DNA of 24,322 nt, from assembly GCA_043801445.1 (NCBI GenBank), contig JAZDMB010000014.1, forward strand, positions 1 through 24,322, written 5' to 3'. Position 1 is the stretch's first letter, and every line of letters starts with the position of its first letter. The position numbers and the translations under genes were made by a program. The stretch is from JAZDFP01 sp043801445. GTDB taxonomy: Bacteria > Planctomycetota > MHYJ01 > JACQXL01. Shown one piece after another: positions 1 through 4,826 of the stretch. The notes under the pieces were generated by a model, which saw only the letters and a program-made list of their open reading frames with translations, was not told the origin of the DNA and searched no databases.

Positions 1-389
1 ATTGCTGGGTAGCAAATAGGAATTCTAATAATGTCACCCGTATCCAGAAATCAAACCCCGCCATTACGACTACGATTGCGGTGGGAACTAACCCCGAAGG
101 AGTCGCGGTAGATGGAACATATTGCTGGGTGGTAAATACGAGCTCTAGTAATGTAACCCGCATCCTGAAATCAGATACTAGCCAAAAGACTACTATTACA
201 GTGGGAACTAGTCCTCAGGGAATCGCGGTAGATGGGACCTATGTCTGGGTGGCAAATGGAGCTTCTAATAATGTTACCCGTATTCTAAAATCAGATTTAA
301 CCAAGACCACGGTTGCCGTGGGAACTCTTCCCTATTCGTTTGGCGATATGACCGGCTATGCCTATGATAATTATTCAAGGGTACCATAA
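1..389 (+). CDS. C-terminal part of a YVTN/NHL-type beta-propeller repeat protein (5' end outside window)
   Basis: The frame is open from base 3 to a TAA at 387-389, so the gene starts before the window. The visible 128 residues consist of three copies of a 40-residue blade-like repeat: a CWVAN or VWVAN strand, SNNVTRI, a variable turn, VGTxPxG, then VAVDGTY. The repeat is exactly 120 nt long (similar DNA begins at 1, 121 and 241), and the copies are alike at DNA level, pointing to recent duplication. Motifs of this kind occur in YVTN/NHL propellers, often secreted or surface proteins that bind ligands or partners. The last 25 residues (from about LPYSFGDMTGYAYDNY) leave the repeat pattern and may be a closing strand or tail. 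No function can be assigned from this fragment. The internal GTG at 81 is not a likely start because the reading frame and repeat continue upstream. Confidence 0.8.
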   Translation, partial: CWVANRNSNNVTRIQKSNPAITTTIAVGTNPEGVAVDGTYCWVVNTSSSNVTRILKSDTSQKTTITVGTSPQGIAVDGTYVWVANGASNNVTRILKSDLTKTTVAVGTLPYSFGDMTGYAYDNYSRVP

Positions 390-416
390 AACAATAAAAG
401 ATTAACCAAGTAGATA

Positions 417-499
417 AACCACAAAGGCAGAGCTACTGCCTTCCGTAAGGGACAGAGAACACAAAGAAATACCTTTGTGAACTTTGTGTTCTTTGTGGT
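417..499. repeat. Palindromic ACCACAAAG...CTTTGTGGT repeat with a nested insertion
   Basis: The right arm (483-499) reads CTTTGTGTTCTTTGTGGT. The left arm matches it only if about 25 bases (433-457) are removed. That removed segment carries CCTTCCGTAAGG and is flanked by the pentamer CAGAG at 428-432 and 453-457, like a short target-site duplication. Removing it restores a continuous ACCACAAAGGCAGAGAACACAAAG-type arm. It belongs to the same broad class as the repeats at 690-760, 7229-7274 and 22383-22428. No open reading frame is associated with it. Confidence 0.6.
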
Positions 500-616
500 G
501 AAATTCATATTAGTACTTTCTCGTGGGACACATTCACTCCCCTGCAATGGGCTATTTATTCGAGCTAACTGGCGCCATTTTTCTAAAATCCATATGTCTC
601 GGGGGACACGATAATT

Positions 617-680
617 TTCTATAAGGAGACTATGAGGACAGGAGAACTATTCCTGATTTCCTGGCTTCCTTATAAATAAT
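617..680. repeat. Dispersed hairpin element, TATAAGGAGAC...GGCTTCCTTATA family, copy 1
   Basis: The segment begins CTATAAGGAGACTATGAGG and ends CCTGGCTTCCTTATAAATAA. The ends pair (TATAAGGA with TCCTTATA), with weaker pairing further in (CAGGA with TCCTG). A second full copy lies at 19641-19708 and a half copy at 1274-1310. Being short, non-coding and imperfectly palindromic, it resembles a MITE- or REP-like dispersed element. No transposase is visible in the window. Confidence 0.6.
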
Positions 681-689
681 ATCCGGAAT

Positions 690-760
690 TCTTACCACCA
701 AGACACTAACCCTCCAAAGGCGGGCAGGGAATTCTTCGTGTTTTTGTGGCTTTGTGGTAA
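690..760. repeat. Palindromic CACCAAGACACTAA...GAATTCTTCGTG repeat with a GC-rich insertion in its centre
   Basis: Related copies at 7229-7274 and 22383-22428 have the centre CACTAAGAATTCTT. Here the same sequence is split after CACTAA (704-709) by a 19-base GC-rich segment at 710-728 (CCCTCCAAAGGCGGGCAGG) and resumes with GAATTCTT at 729. This is a nested insertion whose uninterrupted form is present elsewhere in the window. Confidence 0.65.
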
Positions 761-860
761 ATCTGGGAATTCGGAGGGCATACTGAATTCAATAAGACAA
801 CTTCATTTGTCCACTTTCAGCCCCTGTTTTTGCCCTATTTTGAGCACAAAATTGTTCAGA

Positions 861-878
861 GGGGGTGGCTATACCCCC
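861..878. repeat. Short GC-rich hairpin just upstream of the 22-bp array
   Basis: GGGGGT at 861-866 pairs perfectly with ACCCCC at 873-878 across a six-base loop. It lies 24 bases before the first unit of the tandem array. It has no T-run and no gene ending at it, so a terminator role is not supported. It may be a boundary of the array or chance. Confidence 0.4.
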
Positions 879-902
879 ACCCATACTACCTGCAACGGTC
901 GG

Positions 903-1218
903 GGGTAGTTCCGGGATCGGTTCCGGGTAGTTCTGCCCTGTGTTGCGGGTAGTTCCCCGATATGGTCCGGGTAGTTCCGGGAACTGGTTTGGGTAGTTCT
1001 ACCTTGTGTTCCGGGTAATACCCACAACAGTCGGGGGTAGTTCTGTCCTGTGTTGCGGGTAGTTCCCCGATGTGGTCCGGGTAGTTCTGGGAACTGGTCC
1101 GGGTAGTTCTGCCTTGTGTTGGGGGTAGTTCCCTGATATGGTCCGGGTAGTTCCCGCAACGGTTCAGGGTAGTCCCCGCAACGGTCGGGGGTAGTTCCCG
1201 CAACGCACGAGGGTAGTT
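903..1218. repeat. Fifteen-unit tandem array, strict 22-bp period, core GGGTAGTTCC
   Basis: The core GGGTAGTT (with small variations) starts at 903, 925, 947, 969, 991, 1013, 1035, 1057, 1079, 1101, 1123, 1145, 1167, 1189 and 1211. Every step is exactly 22 bases. The roughly 12 bases between cores fall into four recurring types: a TGCCCTGTGTTG type, a CCCGATATGGTC type, a CGGGAACTGGT type and a CCGCAACGGTC type. Units 925-1034 and 1035-1144 form an approximate 110-bp higher-order duplication. Forward frames are closed by the TAG in each core as the phase rotates; reverse frames are open only because the core lacks reverse-strand stops. Twenty-two bases is about two helical turns, so the cores lie on one face of the DNA. 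This is a tandem, protein-binding-array-like element or minisatellite, not CRISPR. Confidence 0.9.
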
Positions 1219-1384
1219 AGCTCCGGGGGAGAAAGAAATTTTTTATATGTGAATCCATCATATCAAATAAAGAATTTATATAAGGAAGCCATGAATTCAG
1301 GAGAAATTATCTTGGTTTTATGCCTGCCCGCCTCAGGCGGGGCTGAAACTCTATAAACTCTACGGACTCAATAGACTCTACAAA
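1219..1384. repeat. Gene-free stretch with a half hairpin element, a GC-rich palindrome and an ACTCTA-type repeat
   Basis: Bases 1274-1310 match the left half of the hairpin elements at 617 and 19641 (TATAAGGAAGCCATGAATTC then CAGGAGAAA). The expected right arm is absent, and the sequence runs instead into a GC-rich palindrome with TGCCTGCCCGCCTCAGGCGGG at about 1321-1341. After it, 1347-1388 is a string of ACTCTAxAAACTC and GACTCAATAGACTC motifs. No credible open reading frame is seen. This completes the gene-free region between the propeller gene and the sugar kinase. Confidence 0.55.
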
Positions 1385-2476
1385 CTAAATAGTCCGACGG
1401 GGCAGGGAGGAAAAGACAACAGCCGCTGCGCCTAAGAGTCCGGCATTTTCGCCTAATTTGGCAGGGACGACCTTGGGCCGGCGATAAAGATGCGGCATTA
1501 TTCCATCTTTGACCATCAGACGCAATGGTTTGAAAAGGATATCACCTGCCTGTGCAATCCCTCCGCCAATCACTACCACTTCAGGGTCAAAGGTGTTTAT
1601 CAATGATGATACGGCGCATCCCAAATAATATGTCGCCTGTTCAATAACCAATCCGGCAATCTTATCGCCTTTACGAGCGGCATCAAATACCATCTTAGCC
1701 GTAAGTTCCTTATTTCCACCGCAGAGACACAGAGGTCGCAGAGATAATATCTTTTTATTCCTCTGCGTTCTCCGCGACTCGGCGGTGAATTCCCTGACAA
1801 TAGCCGGGCCGCTGACCAGCGCCTCCAAGTGTCCGCGTTTGCCGCAACTACATATTGGTCCTGCCTGCCCGACCGGACGGTCGTTCGGGCGGGTTGGACA
1901 TTGAACATTGTTCATTGAACATTGTTCATTGAACAGAGAGATAGTCATATGTCCGATTTCACCGGCATAGAAATGGGAGCCGTGATATATTTGGTTATTT
2001 ATAATAATCCCGCCGCCCACACCTGTGCCTAAGGTCAGGCAGATGAGGTTGCGGGCGTTTTTGCCCGCTCCGAATGTATTCTCGCCGAGCGCGGCAAGAT
2101 TGGCATCGTTATCAACGAAGACGGGTATCTTCAATCGGAAGTGCTTTAGTACTAAGTACTCTAGTACTGTTTTGACCTGCGTTCCCTTCCATCCAATCAG
2201 GTTGGGGGAATCGGAAAGAACCACTCCTTTTTCGTGGTCAACACAACCCGGACAGGCAATGCCGATGCCGGCTGGTTTGATTTTAGATTTTAGATTTTGG
2301 ATTTTAGAATCAAGTAATGTTTTAACCAGTTGCTTTATCAGGCGGATACCTTGTTTGCCGTCAGGTGGTTTCAGGAATGAAATGGTTTCTTTAGTTATGA
2401 ATTTACCATTTGGATTAACAAGCGCAGTGGAAATATGGCTGCCGCCGATATCAATACCGATTGCTATGGAATTCAT
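1385..2476 (-). CDS. ROK-family sugar kinase (glucokinase-like)
   Basis: ROK kinases phosphorylate a sugar, commonly glucose, at the expense of ATP in the cytoplasm. The N-terminus carries the phosphate motif DIGGSH (residues 9-14). The middle has GIACPG, then FVDNDANLAALGE with the catalytic Asp region, LTLGTGVGGG, and the ROK sugar-binding run ending GEIGHMT. The zinc motif reads CSCGKRGHLEA, with His at the usual third Cys position. The C-terminus has VVIGGGIAQAG. At 363 residues it is some 45 longer than typical members. The excess coincides with four repeat-derived in-frame segments: DNA 1717-1788, 1859-1934, 2141-2168 and 2277-2312. It follows the Por-Nuo operon by 97 bases on the same strand; no clear Shine-Dalgarno is seen. 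Substrate is inferred, not shown: glucokinase is likeliest, but a repressor-type ROK is excluded by the absence of an N-terminal HTH. Confidence 0.88.
   Translation of the reverse strand: MNSIAIGIDIGGSHISTALVNPNGKFITKETISFLKPPDGKQGIRLIKQLVKTLLDSKIQNLKSKIKPAGIGIACPGCVDHEKGVVLSDSPNLIGWKGTQVKTVLEYLVLKHFRLKIPVFVDNDANLAALGENTFGAGKNARNLICLTLGTGVGGGIIINNQIYHGSHFYAGEIGHMTISLFNEQCSMNNVQCPTRPNDRPVGQAGPICSCGKRGHLEALVSGPAIVREFTAESRRTQRNKKILSLRPLCLCGGNKELTAKMVFDAARKGDKIAGLVIEQATYYLGCAVSSLINTFDPEVVVIGGGIAQAGDILFKPLRLMVKDGIMPHLYRRPKVVPAKLGENAGLLGAAAVVFSSLPRRTI
1717..1788. repeat. Palindromic CACCGCAGAG element inside the ROK kinase gene
   Basis: Left arm CACCGCAGAGACACAGAGG (1718-1736) and right arm CTCTGCGTTCTCCGCGACTCGGCGGTG (1761-1787) are imperfect inverted repeats about a T-rich centre. 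It is read in frame as about 24 residues (AESRRTQRNKKILSLRPLCL and flanks) between the ROK zinc motif and the conserved LTAKMVFDAARKGD segment, where other ROK proteins have only a short loop. Confidence 0.65.
1859..1934. repeat. GC-rich palindrome plus 14-bp tandem repeat inside the ROK kinase gene
   Basis: 1860-1895 is a CCTGCCCGACC...GGTCGTTCGGGCGGG palindrome. It abuts two and a half copies of the 14-mer ATTGAACATTGTTC (1900-1934), itself containing the palindrome GAACATTGTTC. Together they encode about 25 residues between GHMTI and the zinc motif CSCGKRG, two segments that are close together in normal ROK proteins. Neither unit length is a multiple of three, yet the frame is kept. Confidence 0.7.
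2141..2168. repeat. AGTACT palindromic repeat inside the ROK kinase gene
   Basis: Three AGTACT palindromes are packed into this segment (AGTACTAAGTACT then AGTACT). It is read as VLEYLVLKH just before the conserved PVFVDNDAN segment, adding about nine residues relative to the usual spacing. Confidence 0.45.
2277..2312. repeat. ATTTTAGA tandem repeat inside the ROK kinase gene
   Basis: Four degenerate copies of ATTTTAGA/ATTTTGG follow each other. They are read as the lysine-rich run LDSKIQNLKSKIK immediately before the conserved AGIGIACPG segment. Confidence 0.5.
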
Positions 2477-2487
2477 ATTATAAAAGG

Positions 2488-2566
2488 CAACCGCTGATTT
2501 AGCTGATTAAACGGATTAAAATTAAAGAAATAGAAATCTGCGAAATCCGCATAATCTGCGGTTACG
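2488..2566. repeat. Intergenic repeat of the ATCTGCGGATTA type
   Basis: Between the operon end and the kinase gene lies a low-complexity stretch of GATTTAGCTGATTAAACGGATT-like words, followed by CGAAATCCGCATAATCTGCGG. The last part contains the perfect hairpin CCGCA-TAATC-TGCGG (2547-2561). Similar wording occurs at 4054-4104, 22290-22350 and 24140-24280. It could also fold in the operon mRNA 3' end, but there is no T-run of terminator type. Confidence 0.45.
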
Positions 2567-2573
2567 GAGTTTT

Positions 2574-4034
2574 CTATTTACCACATTTCTTAAGAAGAAC
2601 CGCCCATTCTTTATTTACACCGTTCTGGATTTTATCAATCACAGGCTGATATTCAGGTTTCTGGAATAAGTGTTTAAAGCGTCCCTGGGGCTTCATCCAT
2701 TCTGTAATAGGTTTTTGTTTATTCGGGATGTAATTCAATTTCCATTCCCCGTTTTCTACTTCGTAAAGCGGCCAATAGCAGGTATCAGCGGCAATACGCG
2801 CTAATTTCATCGAATCTTTCATTTCTATTCTCCAACCCCTGTGGCAGGGCGATAGGATATTAATGAATGTCGGACCGTCGATGGCAAGCGCTTTTTTTAC
2901 TTTGGTTATCAAATCATCCCAGTGTGCCGGTGTAGTCTGGGCGACATAAGGGATATTATGCGCGGCGATAATCGCAGTTAAATCCTTGCGGTACACATTT
3001 TTACCGGAACTGGCTGTTCCGGCAGGTGAAGTTGTGGTAGAAGCGCCCATAGGCGTTGCGCCCGAGCGCTGGATGCCGGTATTCATATATGCCTCGTTGT
3101 TATAGCAGATATAAAGGAAACTGTGGCCGCGTTCTAATGCTCCTGAAAGAGATTGCAATCCGATATCATAGGTTCCGCCATCACCGCCGATAGCGATAAA
3201 TTTGATAGTCTTCTTGATTTTTCCCTGTCGTTTTAATGATTGGTATGCAGCTTCGATTCCGGATATGGTTGCCGCGGCATTTTCAAATGCGCTGTGAATA
3301 TAATTACATTTCCAGGCAGTATAAGGATAGGTTACGGTTGCTACATATGCGCAACCCGTGGCATTGGAAACAACGACCGGGTCTTCGGTCGCAAGCATAA
3401 TCTGACGAAGCGAAGTTGCCGCTCCGCAACCGGCGCAAAGCCGGTGTCCGGAGGCAAATAGTTCTTCTTTGATAGAGAGCTCTTTTTTGCGGAATACATC
3501 TGTCGGACAAATATCAGAACATTCCGGGCATGATTCGTATTTATCGTCCGCTGATTTCGGCACCCAGGCAATATGCCGTTCTACGCCTCTGCCGACAAAG
3601 CCGACGCTGTCATGTTTTTTCACTTCGGAGGAATAGCGGACGCATAACCCGCAAAGTATACAGGCATCCACCTTCCTTTTGAATCTGGTTTTTTTTATGC
3701 CGTATTCTTCAGCCAGTTTTTTTATCAATGGGTTATAAGGCACAAGCGGCAGGAGCAGCTCAATCATTAATTTGCGGATATTAATAACCTTGGGTGATTT
3801 GGTATTGACTTCCAGTCCTTCTTCGATCGGATAGGCGCAGGAAGCGACTACCCGTGATTTGTTGCCACTGGTGATTTCAACCATGCACAGCCGGCACGCT
3901 CCGTAGGGCAGCAGTTTTTTATGATAACAGAGAGTCGGGATTTCAATTCCGGCCTGTTGCGCCGCTTCAAGGATATTCTTTCCTGAGTCTACTGTTATAT
4001 TCTTACCGTCTACTTTGAGGTTTATCTGTTTCAT
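2574..4034 (-). CDS. Fusion of a NuoG/HydA-type Fe-S domain with pyruvate oxidoreductase beta subunit (PorB)
   Basis: The 486-residue protein has two parts. Residues 1-185 are a NuoG N-terminal-like domain: a [2Fe-2S] site (C36, C47, C50, C66), then two ferredoxin-like motifs with C125, C128, C131 and C169, C172, C176. The usual fourth Cys of motif 1 is S135, and the first Cys of motif 2 is Y166. With normal cross-coordination this leaves one complete [4Fe-4S] site and only two ligands of the other. The His/Cys N3-like motif of NuoG is absent. Residues 190-486 are the TPP-binding PorB: C200, C203, C228 and C397 for a [4Fe-4S] cluster, and the TPP motif GDGG (284-287) leading to NNEAYMNTG with RSGATP, as in pyruvate-specific enzymes. 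It is last in the seven-gene operon. By family knowledge it decarboxylates pyruvate and makes acetyl-CoA; the fused domain presumably carries electrons towards the NuoEF-like subunits. Confidence 0.88.
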   Translation of the reverse strand: MKQINLKVDGKNITVDSGKNILEAAQQAGIEIPTLCYHKKLLPYGACRLCMVEITSGNKSRVVASCAYPIEEGLEVNTKSPKVINIRKLMIELLLPLVPYNPLIKKLAEEYGIKKTRFKRKVDACILCGLCVRYSSEVKKHDSVGFVGRGVERHIAWVPKSADDKYESCPECSDICPTDVFRKKELSIKEELFASGHRLCAGCGAATSLRQIMLATEDPVVVSNATGCAYVATVTYPYTAWKCNYIHSAFENAAATISGIEAAYQSLKRQGKIKKTIKFIAIGGDGGTYDIGLQSLSGALERGHSFLYICYNNEAYMNTGIQRSGATPMGASTTTSPAGTASSGKNVYRKDLTAIIAAHNIPYVAQTTPAHWDDLITKVKKALAIDGPTFINILSPCHRGWRIEMKDSMKLARIAADTCYWPLYEVENGEWKLNYIPNKQKPITEWMKPQGRFKHLFQKPEYQPVIDKIQNGVNKEWAVLLKKCGK

Positions 4035-4053
4035 AAGTTGTCTCCTTTAACTT

Positions 4054-4104
4054 GTAAACTGATTTAACGCCCGTACGGGCGATAAATCTGATTAATCAGT
4101 TTAC
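4054..4104. repeat. Inverted repeat with a perfect GC-rich palindrome in its middle
   Basis: GTAAACTGATT (4054-4064) pairs with AATCAGTTTAC (4094-4104), which overlaps the stop codon of the upstream gene. Within the loop sits the perfect 14-base palindrome CGCCCGTACGGGCG (4068-4081), compositionally foreign to the AT-rich arms. It separates the NuoG-like gene from the PorB fusion inside the operon, so it might affect mRNA processing or stability. Confidence 0.6.
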
Positions 4105-4826
4105 TATCTTTCCCTAAGTTGTTTAATGGTGTTCATGCTCCAGTTTGACGGAAAAACTCCTGTCGGACAGATGAAGAAGCATTCGAAACAACCGGCGCAA
4201 TCTTTTTCATATGCCGAATCAGGAATCCATGCCAACTCACGGTCTATTCCTCTGCCGATAAACCCGACCGCCCCGCCCGAACTACCGTCCGATCGGGCAG
4301 TTTTTTTATTCTTCACTTCCGCACAGTAACGCACGCATAACCCGCAGAGAATGCACATTGAAAGTTTTGGATTAAATCGGCTTTTCTTAACATCGTATTC
4401 TTCGGCTAACTCGCGTACATATGCCAGATAAGGTACGATAGCCATCAATAGCTCAATCATAAGCTTGCGGAATTTAATAACCTTGTCTGATTTAGTATTA
4501 ACTCTAAGATTTTCTTCAACCGGATAAGCACATGCGGCAACCATTTTTGCGGTTTGCGGTTTGCGGTTTGCGTTTTGCGTATAGTTGTCACTGGTGATTT
4601 CAACCATGCAAAGCCTGCAAGCGCCGTATGGCAACAGTTTTTTATGATAACAGAGAGTCGGAATTTCAATCTCTGCCTGTTGCGCCGCCTCAAGAATAGT
4701 TTTCCCTGATTCTATTGATACATCATTGCCGTCAATTTTCAGGGTTACCTGCCCGACCTTACCTGCCCGACTGCGTCGTTCAGGCGGGCGGCCGTTCGGG
4801 CTGGCCTGATTCATTCTATTTAACAT
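4104..4826 (-). CDS. NuoG N-terminal-like iron-sulfur subunit (2Fe-2S plus two 4Fe-4S) of the Por-Nuo complex
   Basis: The protein has the [2Fe-2S] pattern C-x10-C-x2-C (TLCYHKK, then GACRLC) with a fourth Cys in AACAYP. It then has two intact ferredoxin motifs, CILCGLCVRYC and CAGCFECFFICP. It is a close paralogue of the first 185 residues of the downstream PorB fusion, but with all eight ferredoxin cysteines. It lacks the NuoG molybdopterin-like domain and the N3 His/Cys motif, so it is a short electron-transfer subunit linking PorD/PorB to the NuoF-like flavoprotein. Two in-frame segments missing from the paralogue are encoded by repeats at 4270-4300 and 4544-4580. The N-terminus (about residues 5-25) is encoded by a GC-rich repeat at 4747-4808. 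Start: ATG at 4826 overlaps the nuoF stop, or ATG at 4814 lies just after it. Neither has a clear Shine-Dalgarno, which suggests translational coupling. Confidence 0.85.
   Translation of the reverse strand: MLNRMNQASPNGRPPERRSRAGKVGQVTLKIDGNDVSIESGKTILEAAQQAEIEIPTLCYHKKLLPYGACRLCMVEITSDNYTQNANRKPQTAKMVAACAYPVEENLRVNTKSDKVIKFRKLMIELLMAIVPYLAYVRELAEEYDVKKSRFNPKLSMCILCGLCVRYCAEVKNKKTARSDGSSGGAVGFIGRGIDRELAWIPDSAYEKDCAGCFECFFICPTGVFPSNWSMNTIKQLRER
4270..4300. repeat. GC-rich palindromic element in frame in the NuoG-like gene
   Basis: The segment CCGCCCGAACTACCGTCCGA then TCGGGCAG is an imperfect palindrome. It encodes the central part of KTARSDGSSGGA, found between VRYCAEV and VGFIGRG. The paralogous domain has only KKHDS at this place. 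Confidence 0.7.
4544..4580. repeat. TTTGCGG heptamer repeat in frame in the NuoG-like gene
   Basis: Four to five tandem copies of the heptamer TTTGCGG (last ones degenerate) encode TQNANRKPQTAK between VEITSDN and MVAACAYP. The paralogue has GNKSR at this point and no repeat DNA. Confidence 0.75.
4747..4808. repeat. GC-rich repeat cluster at the NuoG-like N-terminus
   Basis: Two overlapping ACCTGCCCGACC/ACCTGCCCGACTG units are followed by GTTCAGGCGGGCGGCCGTTCGGG, the same family as at 1860-1895. It is translated as an Arg/Pro/Gly-rich stretch immediately before VTLKIDG, the point at which the paralogue begins. The element seems to have landed at the gene start and become part of the leader of the protein. 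Confidence 0.65.

Noticed and set aside
869..1203. Two overlapping reverse-strand reading frames of about 100 codons
   Set aside because: They arise from the stop-free reverse complement of a tandem repeat, have no ribosome-binding site, and overlap each other in different frames.
903..1218. CRISPR array
   Set aside because: The unit is only 22 bases with an 8-10 base core, and the spacers are about 12 bases and recur. No cas genes are present.
2025..2483. Plus-strand frame of 152 codons
   Set aside because: It lies wholly antisense to the ROK kinase, whose motifs are clear; the peptide resembles no family that I know.
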